A stretch of DNA of 64,000 nt from an uncultured Flavobacteriaceae bacterium (lineage in GTDB: Bacteria > Bacteroidota > Bacteroidia > Flavobacteriales > Flavobacteriaceae): the NCBI GenBank assembly GCA_943789365.1, contig CALSTV010000001.1, positions 2,480,001 through 2,544,000 of the forward strand. Direction: 5' to 3'. A program made the position numbers and the translations under genes. Below, one piece after another: positions 34,284 through 43,539 of this stretch. Within the stretch, counting starts at the first letter, position 1, and each line of letters opens with the position of its first letter. The notes below the pieces were generated by a model. It had not been told where the DNA came from. It did no database searches and worked only from the letters and a program-made list of their open reading frames with translations.

Positions 34284-35930
34284 ATGAAAAACTATCTTTT
34301 ATTTTCCTTAATAGCATTTCTCGTTATATCTTGTCAAAATTCGCCTACGAACTACGATGTGGTTATCCTAAACGGTCGTGTGATGGATCCGGAAACCAAT
34401 TTCGATGCCGTTAGAAATGTTGGAATTGTAGGCGATAAAATTGTAACGATTACTGAAGCGGCCATTAAAGGGAAAGAAACCATTGACGCCACTGGTCATG
34501 TGATCACTGCCGGATTTATTGATACCCAAAACCACGGACATGGTCTAAAATGGAATGCCAAGATAGGATTGCGTGACGGGGTAACCACTCCTTTAGATTT
34601 AGAAGCTGGAAACCTAAACGTAGCACAGTTCTACGAAGAAAGGACAAACAACTGGCCAGTGAATTATGGAGCTGCTGTTTCCCATGAGGCCATTCGTATG
34701 AAGGTCTTAGACAAGATGAAAATGGATGCACCTGTAGATGCCAGTCACCTTTTAAAAGTCTATAGAGGTGCCTCTTATGATGAAAATGGCGTTCCAGACT
34801 GGGCAGAAACCCGTTCTACGTTAGCACAGATTAACGAAATCATGGCTATTGCCGACGAAGAATTTCGACAAGGTGCCCTTACAGCTGGATCTACTATGGG
34901 GTATATGGCGAAAGGCGCTTCAACTTTGGAAGTGTTCAATTATCAAAAAGTAGCGGCAAATTACGGAAGAGCTAGTAGTTTCCATGTGCGTTTGCTCGGT
35001 AACAACAGTCCGCCATATGAAGGAAATCTTGGTTCCTTTGAGCAATTGGTAAATGGAATGGCGTTGGACGCTCCTGTACTGTTTAGTCATAATGCTTATC
35101 AAGGTTGGTGGGAAGTTGAAGAACATGCGCAATTGTTTCGAAAGCAAGGCAAAAATGTTTGGTCTGAATATTATCCATATATCTGTGGTTCCTCTACCAT
35201 TGGTTCAGAATTCTTAACACCTGAAGGAATCAAATTAATAGGGAGTGATTACAGTCATATGCAAGATCCGAGAACAGGGGAGGCATATACAGAAGCAACC
35301 TATAAAGCACAGGTTGCAAAAGATCCCGGCTATACCATTATACTTTGTTTTCCTGTAAAGGAAGAGTGGTTAAAACTCTTTTTAGAAGTACCACATATGA
35401 CTGTGGCGGGAGATGCTATGCCTGGAACCGATATCAACGGAGAATGGCTCAAGTGGGAAGATGGATATGACAAATATGTTGGTCACCCAAGAACAGCAGG
35501 TTCCCATGCGAAAACCTTTCGATTGGCAAGAGAAAATAAAGTTCCGCTTATGCAAACTATTTCTCAAAACAGCTATTGGGCAGCCTTGCATTTAGGAGAT
35601 GCAGGTTTGGGGTCTATGAAAGTTCGCGGAAGAATGCAAGAAGGTATGATAGCTGATATTACCATTCTTAATCCAAAAACCATCACGGACAATGCGACCT
35701 ATGTATTGGGTGAAAATGGGAGGCCATCCACTGGAATTCCATATGTGTTAGTAAGTGGAGTTGTTATGGTCGATAATTCTAAAGTGGTAGAAGGGAAGAA
35801 TCCTGGTAAACCAATTCGTTACCCAATAGAAGAAAAAGGAAGATGGCTGCCTCTGGAAAGAACCTCTTATTTGGAAAATTTACTCGCACCAGATATTCCA
35901 GAGGATTTACATGACCATGGTGTGGAATAG
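34284..35930 (+). CDS. D-aminoacylase-like amidohydrolase lipoprotein
   Basis: A 548-residue amidohydrolase-superfamily protein exported as a lipoprotein (lipobox FLVISC, Cys17). The order of blocks fits N-acyl-D-amino-acid deacylase/dihydroorotase-like enzymes: DVVILNGRVMDPET, the first metal block GFIDTQNHGHG (81-87 region), DGVTTPLDLEAG, SFHVRLLG, LFSHNAYQG, AGDAMPGTD, and the late GMIADITILNP. The first block normally reads H-x-H; here the first His is Gln82, with His84 and His86 following. Whether two metals are still bound is uncertain. It opens a run of five envelope genes and follows the 96-bp array after 157 bases in which no other feature is evident. Confidence 0.85.
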   Translation: MKNYLLFSLIAFLVISCQNSPTNYDVVILNGRVMDPETNFDAVRNVGIVGDKIVTITEAAIKGKETIDATGHVITAGFIDTQNHGHGLKWNAKIGLRDGVTTPLDLEAGNLNVAQFYEERTNNWPVNYGAAVSHEAIRMKVLDKMKMDAPVDASHLLKVYRGASYDENGVPDWAETRSTLAQINEIMAIADEEFRQGALTAGSTMGYMAKGASTLEVFNYQKVAANYGRASSFHVRLLGNNSPPYEGNLGSFEQLVNGMALDAPVLFSHNAYQGWWEVEEHAQLFRKQGKNVWSEYYPYICGSSTIGSEFLTPEGIKLIGSDYSHMQDPRTGEAYTEATYKAQVAKDPGYTIILCFPVKEEWLKLFLEVPHMTVAGDAMPGTDINGEWLKWEDGYDKYVGHPRTAGSHAKTFRLARENKVPLMQTISQNSYWAALHLGDAGLGSMKVRGRMQEGMIADITILNPKTITDNATYVLGENGRPSTGIPYVLVSGVVMVDNSKVVEGKNPGKPIRYPIEEKGRWLPLERTSYLENLLAPDIPEDLHDHGVE

Positions 35931-35981
35931 TCTTGTTTCTAGTAAATCAATTTAACAGTTCATAATCATAAACTAACGAGT

Positions 35982-36794
35982 ATGGAAAAACTAGTATTTA
36001 GTGTTTTTATGTTGATCTCTACGATGGGTTTTTATGCTCAAGAGCAAAAAAAATCTTTGGATGAGATAGCTAAAGAAATGTCGAACCCAACATTGCCCTT
36101 GTTCAATTTGTCCATGTTTTATGACTATCAGCAAATGACCGGTAATTTGCAGGGAGCTTCTGATCAAACTGTCAATTTATTTGGAATTCAGCCTCCTTTG
36201 CCATTTCCTATGAAAAACGGTAAAAACTTATTAATCCGTCCTTTACTTAGCTTTAATTTTGCAGCTCCAGTATATGGGACAAACGGATTTGAATCTGCAG
36301 GGGGGATACAGTTTGGTGATCTTCCGCTCGACATATTATTTGCAGGAACCAATAAAAAAACGGGATTCATGTTTGGATATGGGGCTATTGCAAATATACC
36401 AACAGCGAGTACAGATAAACTAAGAGGCGAATGGAGATTGGGACCTTCTGTGTTACTGGGTTCCATTAAAAAATATGTATTTGTACTGGTTGCCAATACC
36501 TCTTTTCAATTGAGTGGAGATAACAAACAAGCCGTAATGGGTGGGCAATATGTTTTTGCAGCTCCTTTAGGGAATGGTTGGCAGTTTGTAGCCTCTCCTC
36601 CCTATGCTTTCAATTGGGAAACCGGCGATTTGACCTTGCCCATTGGAGGAGGACCTTTTAGAACAATTATGATGGGAGATACACCAGTTAAGATAGGTGT
36701 GCAATTTAACTATTATGTTGCACAGCCAGACCCTTTTGGGCCAGATTGGGGGATTCGATTCAATATCACACCAAGTTTGAAACGACCTTGGTAA
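35982..36794 (+). CDS. Putative outer-membrane beta-barrel protein
   Basis: A 270-residue protein with signal peptide MEKLVFSVFMLISTMGFYAQ. The mature part is rich in alternating hydrophobic/polar strands (NLLIRPLLSFNFAAPV, FMFGYGAIANIP, YVFVLVANTSFQL, VKIGVQFNYYV) and ends in a terminal strand close to the C-terminus. The opening NPTLPLFNLSMFYDYQQ and overall pattern resemble barrel proteins annotated as neuromedin-U-like or phenol-degradation MetA-like. That resemblance is from memory of the family, not a search. It lies 51 bases after the amidohydrolase and 22 before a porin-like gene, which suggests joint expression. The transported compound, if any, is unknown. Confidence 0.65.
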   Translation: MEKLVFSVFMLISTMGFYAQEQKKSLDEIAKEMSNPTLPLFNLSMFYDYQQMTGNLQGASDQTVNLFGIQPPLPFPMKNGKNLLIRPLLSFNFAAPVYGTNGFESAGGIQFGDLPLDILFAGTNKKTGFMFGYGAIANIPTASTDKLRGEWRLGPSVLLGSIKKYVFVLVANTSFQLSGDNKQAVMGGQYVFAAPLGNGWQFVASPPYAFNWETGDLTLPIGGGPFRTIMMGDTPVKIGVQFNYYVAQPDPFGPDWGIRFNITPSLKRPW

Positions 36795-36816
36795 GTTCAA
36801 TCTTTAATTGTCTTGT

Positions 36817-38043
36817 ATGAAAATAAAAATTACGCTTGTATTGTTGTTTAGTTCATTTCTAATCAATGCCCAAAAAGATGCTAAACGTTCTGGAAACCTA
36901 GAAGGGCCAGAAAACGTAGAACACCAAATTGAAAAACGAAACCATCAAAAGACACTATTTGAAGGTCCTCAATCTCTACAAACGTATACGCAGTGGAAAA
37001 AAGACTTGAAAAAGAAACACGGATTGTCTTTTGGAGCCAGCGCCATCATGCTCTATCAAAATGCGAATAATACAACAGGAAGTGATTGTAATGCATTGGG
37101 TGGTGTGTATCGTTTTATGGGGAGCTGGGAATTGGTAGGTAGAGGAACCGGTCATACCGGACGTTTGGACATCCGGGTAGAGAACCGTTCTAATTTTTCA
37201 GGTTTTCTAGCACCCTCTCAGCTCAGTGGACAGGTAGGTATGGTGCCTTTGAATTCCGGTTTTGCCTATTCTCATAATTTCAAAACCGATTTGGCGGTAT
37301 TTAGCTGGGTTCAGATGTTTGGGAACAATTCGGGTGGATTTGCCGTCGGAAGATTAGCTTTTGATGTCTATTTAGATCCAACAGCATTTCAAACCTTTTC
37401 GCGTTCCTTTGTCAACAGAGCTTTTATTTTGAATGCCTCAGCACCAACCACAGGAATAGGGGCTTTAGGAGCTGTCGTGAAAGGGTATGTTTCTGAAAAA
37501 ATATGGTTGGGAGGTCAAATTTATGATGCCAATGCTGCCAGTGGATCTTTCGATTTTGAAACCGTTAAAATGAACGAATGGATGCGTGCTTTTGAAGTTG
37601 GTTTTACCCCTTCAAGAGACCGTCAAAAACAAGATAAGATACAACTCTCGTATTGGTTTAAAGATGCCCGATTTGCCGCCGGTATCCCAAAAGGGCAAGG
37701 ACTTTTGTTCTCTACCACCTATGGAGTCAATCCGAAATTGCTGACCTTCTTTAAATTTGGAACCAATGACGGTGGAGGTGGTGTCGCTGCCAAGAATACC
37801 CTGAGTACAGGAGTAGAGTACAAGCCCCAAGCCTACCATGCCTTTGCATTTGCTGCTGGTTGGGCAGAACCCACAGCTGTTTTAGCCGATAAAGATGAAT
37901 ATGCGGTGGAATTGAGTTATACAGCGTATCTGATGCGATGGATATCCGTGATGGCTGATTTTCAGTTTTTAAAGAATCCAACTAGTAATCCATCAGAAGA
38001 CAGTGCCTTTGTCTTTGGTTTTAGAACCATTGTCAACCTGTAA
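36817..38043 (+). CDS. OprB-like carbohydrate-selective porin
   Basis: From the ATG at 36817 this is a 408-residue outer-membrane protein with signal peptide ending near NAQ; a TTG at 36808 is a less likely start. The sequence has porin-like strands and the blocks GRLDIRVENRSNF, FAVGRLAFDVYLDP and VEYKPQAYHAFAFAAGWAEP, and it ends in a typical barrel strand (FGFRTIVNL). This arrangement resembles the OprB family, although the family call is moderate. It lies between the barrel protein and a lipoprotein. It could admit small substrates related to the amidohydrolase reaction, which is inference from context. Confidence 0.68.
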   Translation: MKIKITLVLLFSSFLINAQKDAKRSGNLEGPENVEHQIEKRNHQKTLFEGPQSLQTYTQWKKDLKKKHGLSFGASAIMLYQNANNTTGSDCNALGGVYRFMGSWELVGRGTGHTGRLDIRVENRSNFSGFLAPSQLSGQVGMVPLNSGFAYSHNFKTDLAVFSWVQMFGNNSGGFAVGRLAFDVYLDPTAFQTFSRSFVNRAFILNASAPTTGIGALGAVVKGYVSEKIWLGGQIYDANAASGSFDFETVKMNEWMRAFEVGFTPSRDRQKQDKIQLSYWFKDARFAAGIPKGQGLLFSTTYGVNPKLLTFFKFGTNDGGGGVAAKNTLSTGVEYKPQAYHAFAFAAGWAEPTAVLADKDEYAVELSYTAYLMRWISVMADFQFLKNPTSNPSEDSAFVFGFRTIVNL

Positions 38044-38123
38044 CAGGCAAATAAAAATTAACTATATTTACGAGAGTGTTATTTTTAACCGAAACACTTT
38101 CGAAACATTTAACCCCCATTCCT

Positions 38124-38858
38124 ATGAAATCTAACTTACTTTATTTAGCTTCAATAACTGCACTGCTGTTTTCTTGTCAACCAGGAAAAGAACAGCCAAA
38201 AGCTCTCGATCCTGTTGAAATTGCTCAATTGGCAGACACCTTAAACCTTAAAGAAAATCAATATGCTGATTTGTTGGGGGATAAAAGCAATGAACAGACT
38301 AAAAGAGACTTGTTTTTTAGAAAAATTCATTTACAAAAAAGAGCGATTGATAGTCTTACAACGCAAAATTTGGGACTGGCTAAAGAAAATGATATTTTGA
38401 ACAAAGCAAATGAAAAGCCCGCTTTGACAAAACAAGAAAGAGGTATTCAAAATATGGTGCACCATATGCATAAGTCTTGGATTGCTTTGGCGAAAACTAA
38501 AGATCCTGAAGAAATATTAAAATACTTTAACGACAAATACCTAATCAGTAGAATTACTATCAATGACGATAATACCGCATCGGTTTCACGTTTTTCTCAT
38601 GAAGACTTTCAAGCGTATATTGAGCAAGAAATTTTAGGAGAAGAAGGGCTCACGATTGAATTTTCGGACGTTGATTTCTTAGATATTGAAATCAAAGACA
38701 ATAGTTATTTCAATATTGCTTACAAATGTATGATGGGGGCGTATAAAGGGGATCGATTGATAGAAACCAATTCTTTATTGGTAAGTATAACCGGTAAAAA
38801 TATAAATGGTAAATGGGGAATCTCTAGTTATTCATGGGTGAACTTTAAATACCAATAG
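38124..38858 (+). CDS. Lipoprotein with N-terminal coiled coil and possible NTF2-like domain
   Basis: The ATG at 38124 gives a 244-residue lipoprotein (lipobox LLFSC, Cys18 of the precursor). A GTG at 38076 would place 16 extra residues before the signal and is rejected. Residues about 30-110 are strongly helical and charged; the C-terminal half (about 115-244) contains HKSWIALAKTKDPEEILKYF and beta-rich GKWGISSYSWVNFKYQ, a pattern reminiscent of NTF2/SnoaL-like folds. No catalytic residues can be pointed to. The next gene starts within 15 bases. The function is not recognised. Confidence 0.7.
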   Translation: MKSNLLYLASITALLFSCQPGKEQPKALDPVEIAQLADTLNLKENQYADLLGDKSNEQTKRDLFFRKIHLQKRAIDSLTTQNLGLAKENDILNKANEKPALTKQERGIQNMVHHMHKSWIALAKTKDPEEILKYFNDKYLISRITINDDNTASVSRFSHEDFQAYIEQEILGEEGLTIEFSDVDFLDIEIKDNSYFNIAYKCMMGAYKGDRLIETNSLLVSITGKNINGKWGISSYSWVNFKYQ

Positions 38859-38872
38859 AAGTGAAACTATTT

Positions 38873-39565
38873 ATGAAGAAACACCTACTGCTCATTTTCT
38901 TTTTGTACACGGTTATTTCCTTTGCTCAAGAGGAAGTTGACGAATGGGACAGTTGGTTTATGCAATCTGTCAAAGTCAATGTTGACGGAGGAGAAGATTG
39001 GCGCTATTCATTCGATTTGCAATGGCGCGCCAAAAACAATAGTCGTACTTTAGATAGGGTATTGTTAGAGGGGGCTTATTATTACTCACCAAATAAGAAA
39101 TGGGACATAGTTCCCGATTTAAGGATTAGCAAAGAGCCTACCGAAATTGAATACCGACCAGGGTTAGGTGTTGTACGTAAAATGTATTGGGGAACTGATG
39201 GTGTGATGCGTAATAGCTTGTCACATCAAGTTAAATACCAAGCCGATATCAATCCAACCGATGTACAGCATGGACTTCGTTATATATTGTTTTACAATTA
39301 TGTGGTCAATCCTAAATTCTTTGTAGGAGGTGTGGCTGGAGGTTTTTATCGTTGGAGCGATGCATTTAACGGGGTGCAATTTGTACGGACTGGATTTAGC
39401 GGTTCCTATGTTTTTAATGAATACAATACGGTTACCTTACTCAATGCCATTGGTTTTGAAAACAGAGGAGATCAATGGACCTATTCATATAATTTATTGT
39501 TAGGTTTGACTATTAGAATTAAAAGGGATTACAAGTTTAGAGAGCCGGAAATATTTAGTTTCTAG
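38873..39565 (+). CDS. DUF2490-like outer-membrane protein
   Basis: The ATG at 38873 gives 230 residues with a clear signal peptide (MKKHLLLIFFLYTVISFAQ); a GTG at 38861 is an alternative that only lengthens the signal. The mature protein starts with an acidic WDSWFMQSVKV block and is made of amphipathic strands with GLRYILFYNYVVNPKFFVGG and a final YSYNLLLGLTIRIKRDYKF, consistent with the DUF2490 family of small outer-membrane barrels. The function of that family is unknown. It is the last gene of the plus-strand envelope cluster and converges on groL, with a hairpin between them. Confidence 0.7.
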   Translation: MKKHLLLIFFLYTVISFAQEEVDEWDSWFMQSVKVNVDGGEDWRYSFDLQWRAKNNSRTLDRVLLEGAYYYSPNKKWDIVPDLRISKEPTEIEYRPGLGVVRKMYWGTDGVMRNSLSHQVKYQADINPTDVQHGLRYILFYNYVVNPKFFVGGVAGGFYRWSDAFNGVQFVRTGFSGSYVFNEYNTVTLLNAIGFENRGDQWTYSYNLLLGLTIRIKRDYKFREPEIFSF

Positions 39566-39675
39566 AGGAAGTAAAAATTGCTTACTTGGTGGTCTATATG
39601 AAATTTACAGTGCTCTGAAGTGTGTCAATTCAAAAATAACTTTCGGTAGAAGCGTTTAGTTTAATGATTCAAAAC

Positions 39676-39703
39676 AAAAAAGACTGCCTTTTCAGACAGT
39701 CTT
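39676..39703 (-). terminator. Rho-independent terminator of groSL
   Basis: On the minus strand a 7-bp stem (AAGACTG with CAGTCTT) with a 10-base loop is followed by CTTTTTTG just downstream of the groL stop. There is no T-run in the plus direction. Confidence 0.75.
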
Positions 39704-39729
39704 AGTGTTATGATTTGAAACGATTTCTA

Positions 39730-41385
<1,656 letters not shown>

Positions 41386-41439
41386 TTATTTAGGCTAATG
41401 CCTTGAATTTGTTGAATTATTTCAAAAAGTAAATTGAGT

Positions 41440-41718
41440 TTATACGATAGCGAAAATGTCGCTTTCTCTCATGATTAAGTAATCAGTACCTTCCAATTTT
41501 AGCTCTGTTCCAGCATATTTTCCGTACAAGACAGTGTCACCAACTTGAACGGTCATAGGTTCGTCTTTCGTTCCTTTTCCAACAGCGATCACTGTTCCTT
41601 TTGAAGGTTTTTCTTTTGCAGAGTCGGGAATGATTAATCCAGATGCTGTTGTTGTTTCTGCAGCCAATGGTTCTACCAATACTCTATCTGCTAATGGTTG
41701 AATCTTAATGTTACTCAT
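41440..41718 (-). CDS. groS: Co-chaperonin GroES (10 kDa)
   Basis: A 92-residue lid for Gro[20 protein letters not shown] at the N-terminus, the mobile loop [20 protein letters not shown] and the [15 protein letters not shown] block are diagnostic. It is the first gene of the groSL unit; a terminator for the upstream secG gene lies at 41802-41838, so the promoter should be in the short gap 41719-41800, where a TTGGCAC element resembling half of a sigma-54 promoter is seen on the minus strand. Confidence 0.98.
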   Translation of the reverse strand: MSNIKIQPLADRVLVEPLAAETTTASGLIIPDSAKEKPSKGTVIAVGKGTKDEPMTVQVGDTVLYGKYAGTELKLEGTDYLIMRESDIFAIV

Positions 41719-41801
41719 TGTATAAATTTTTATGTTTGTTTTTTGTTCGTTGTCTAATGCTCATCTAAAAATGTGCCAATTGGTTTTGTGTGTCATTTTG
41801 T

Positions 41802-41838
41802 AAAAAAAAATGCCAAGGTGTCATTAACCTCGGCATTT
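41802..41838 (-). terminator. Rho-independent terminator after secG
   Basis: Read on the minus strand a 12-bp stem (AAATGCCGAGGT with ACCTTGGCATTT, one G-T pair, 7-base loop) is followed by a T-run. It separates secG from groS. Confidence 0.85.
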
Positions 41839-41866
41839 AATAGTTACAACAATGTATTTGTTGTTG

Positions 41867-42223
41867 TTATTCTTCAGTTTCTTTAGGAGCTTCGTCTTGT
41901 AAAACTGGAAGTTGTGCCGGTGCTTCTTCTTCCTCTTGAACTCTGTTGTTCAAAGTTTCTTCTAATTGAGAATCTTGTGAGTTCTGACCTTCTCTAGGGA
42001 TAACAAAGTTAGAGAGTAAAATCAATGCCATAAGAGAAATTGCTAAAGTCCAAGTACCTTTATCCAGAAAGTTATTCGTGCTTTGAACACCTCCCATAGA
42101 TTGAGATCCACCACCACCGAAAGAAGAAGATAAACCACCTCCTTTTGGGTTTTGAACCATAATTAACAATACTAGCAACACGGCTACAATTAGGATGAGT
42201 ATTAAAAACAACGTGTAAGTCAT
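41867..42223 (-). CDS. secG: Preprotein translocase subunit SecG
   Basis: A 118-residue inner-membrane subunit of the Sec translocon. A first transmembrane helix (about 3-23) is followed by the conserved VQNPKGGGLSSSFGGG loop and a second helix (about 58-77). The C-terminal 40 residues are a Glu/Gln-rich cytoplasmic or periplasmic tail typical of Bacteroidota SecG. It is the last gene of an apparent minus-strand operon with a TPR protein and an LptE-like lipoprotein, with only 3 bases to the TPR gene. Confidence 0.94.
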   Translation of the reverse strand: MTYTLFLILILIVAVLLVLLIMVQNPKGGGLSSSFGGGGSQSMGGVQSTNNFLDKGTWTLAISLMALILLSNFVIPREGQNSQDSQLEETLNNRVQEEEEAPAQLPVLQDEAPKETEE

Positions 42224-42226
42224 AAT

Positions 42227-42925
42227 TTATTTATTTTTTAGATATTCTATTTTCTTAATTTGGTCTGCAAAGAAACCACTTTTTTCTGGATATTTCAAAA
42301 TTAATATTTGATAGGCCTTTATCGCATTGTCATATTTTTTTTGTTCCAAATACACTCTAGCCAAAGTTTCCGTCATAAATCGAGCGTTCTCAGCAGGGTA
42401 TACAGTGGTTTGGTCTGCCATTTTTTCTTTTTTTACTGGCTGAATACTGGGGTTTTGGTCGATAAAACGTTCTATTAAATCTTCGTTTTTGTTTAAGGTA
42501 GACTCACTATTTTTGTTAGCAGATCGAGAGATGGGTTCTAATTTCGACAATTGTAACCATTCTGTAAACGAATGTGCTTCGTTTTTGTTGAATTCTAACG
42601 GAGCACCAACGTTTAATTGTTCAGAAACTGATGGCGACATTTGCTCTTTAGTTTCATCAGTAATTGGTGGATTTTCCGTTTTTATGGACTTAGTAAACCC
42701 GCTAATATACTCAAACAAAACCGTTCTGTCGGTAGTTAAAGCTGCAGTTTCTTTTAATACTTTGTTGTATTTGTAGTTGTTATGATCTTTAAGTCCTTTT
42801 AAATGCAGTGCCTTTGCCCCTTGAAAATACGGATGTTGTTTGGCAACTTTTTCCAATGCCATCAATTGTTCGTTAGATATGCTTAACGAATTTTGAAGAA
42901 GGTTTGTAAATTGTTGCTTATTCAT
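42227..42925 (-). CDS. TPR-like protein of unknown function
   Basis: A 232-residue cytoplasmic protein with no signal peptide. The N-terminal part (about 1-75) is helical (LEKVAKQHPYFQGAKALHLKGLKD), a low-complexity linker rich in Glu, Asn and Ser follows (about 80-165), and a C-terminal helical hairpin (MTETLARVYLEQKKYDNAIKAYQILILKYPEKS) is a clear tetratricopeptide unit. Such proteins occur between lptE and secG in other flavobacteria. The role is not known; a scaffolding function in envelope biogenesis is possible from context only. Confidence 0.85.
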   Translation of the reverse strand: MNKQQFTNLLQNSLSISNEQLMALEKVAKQHPYFQGAKALHLKGLKDHNNYKYNKVLKETAALTTDRTVLFEYISGFTKSIKTENPPITDETKEQMSPSVSEQLNVGAPLEFNKNEAHSFTEWLQLSKLEPISRSANKNSESTLNKNEDLIERFIDQNPSIQPVKKEKMADQTTVYPAENARFMTETLARVYLEQKKYDNAIKAYQILILKYPEKSGFFADQIKKIEYLKNK

Positions 42926-42948
42926 TGTCTTTACTTGTAGGTTTATTA

Positions 42949-43452
42949 TTACCAGTCTGCCACGGATGCGTTGAAGATATCTTGTGTAATTCTGTCAAAG
43001 ATTTCTTCCAAAGCAGTGTCTAATACAGAACCGGTCAACTGTTGGTTCGCATCAAAATCGTAGAAATGACTAAAGCTTTTTTCAAAATCCTTTTTAGTGT
43101 CTAAAGTATTGTAAAAACGAACATTAATGACAATCGTTAATCTACTTTGAGCAGCTGTTTGCTCAGCAGTAGCCGTCATAGGAGTAACTCGGTAATTTGT
43201 GATCTCTCCTTCAAAAAAGAGGTCTCCATTAGAATTCACGAGGCTTAAATTTGTTTGTGTTAAAAACAAATCTTGCAAAGCCTGTGTAAATTTCTGGCTC
43301 AATCCAGGTTCTACTAACTGCGCATTGTTTGGGAAATAGTTAATTTGGATAGTCTTAGCATTTCCGGTATCACCTCCTGTAAAAGAATAAATACCACAAC
43401 TAGTAGTTGTTAGGAACATACATAGAAATGAAATTAGTATTGATTTGGTCAT
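42949..43452 (-). CDS. LptE-like lipopolysaccharide-assembly lipoprotein
   Basis: A 167-residue lipoprotein with signal and lipobox around Cys19 (TTTSCGIYSFTGG). The mature start CGIYSFTGG, the segment IQINYFPNNAQLVEPGLSQKFTQALQD and the absence of other domains match the Bacteroidota LptE group, which supports LptD in inserting lipopolysaccharide into the outer membrane. Identity with proteobacterial LptE is very low, so the assignment rests on pattern and genomic context beside a sigma-54 activator, a TPR protein and secG. Confidence 0.8.
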   Translation of the reverse strand: MTKSILISFLCMFLTTTSCGIYSFTGGDTGNAKTIQINYFPNNAQLVEPGLSQKFTQALQDLFLTQTNLSLVNSNGDLFFEGEITNYRVTPMTATAEQTAAQSRLTIVINVRFYNTLDTKKDFEKSFSHFYDFDANQQLTGSVLDTALEEIFDRITQDIFNASVADW

Positions 43453-43539
43453 GGATTGCTGTGTTCTACGTAGTTAATTTCAAACAAAGTAACGATTATT
43501 GTATGAGAGTTTCAACTTTTTATAGTTTTACTTTAAGGT

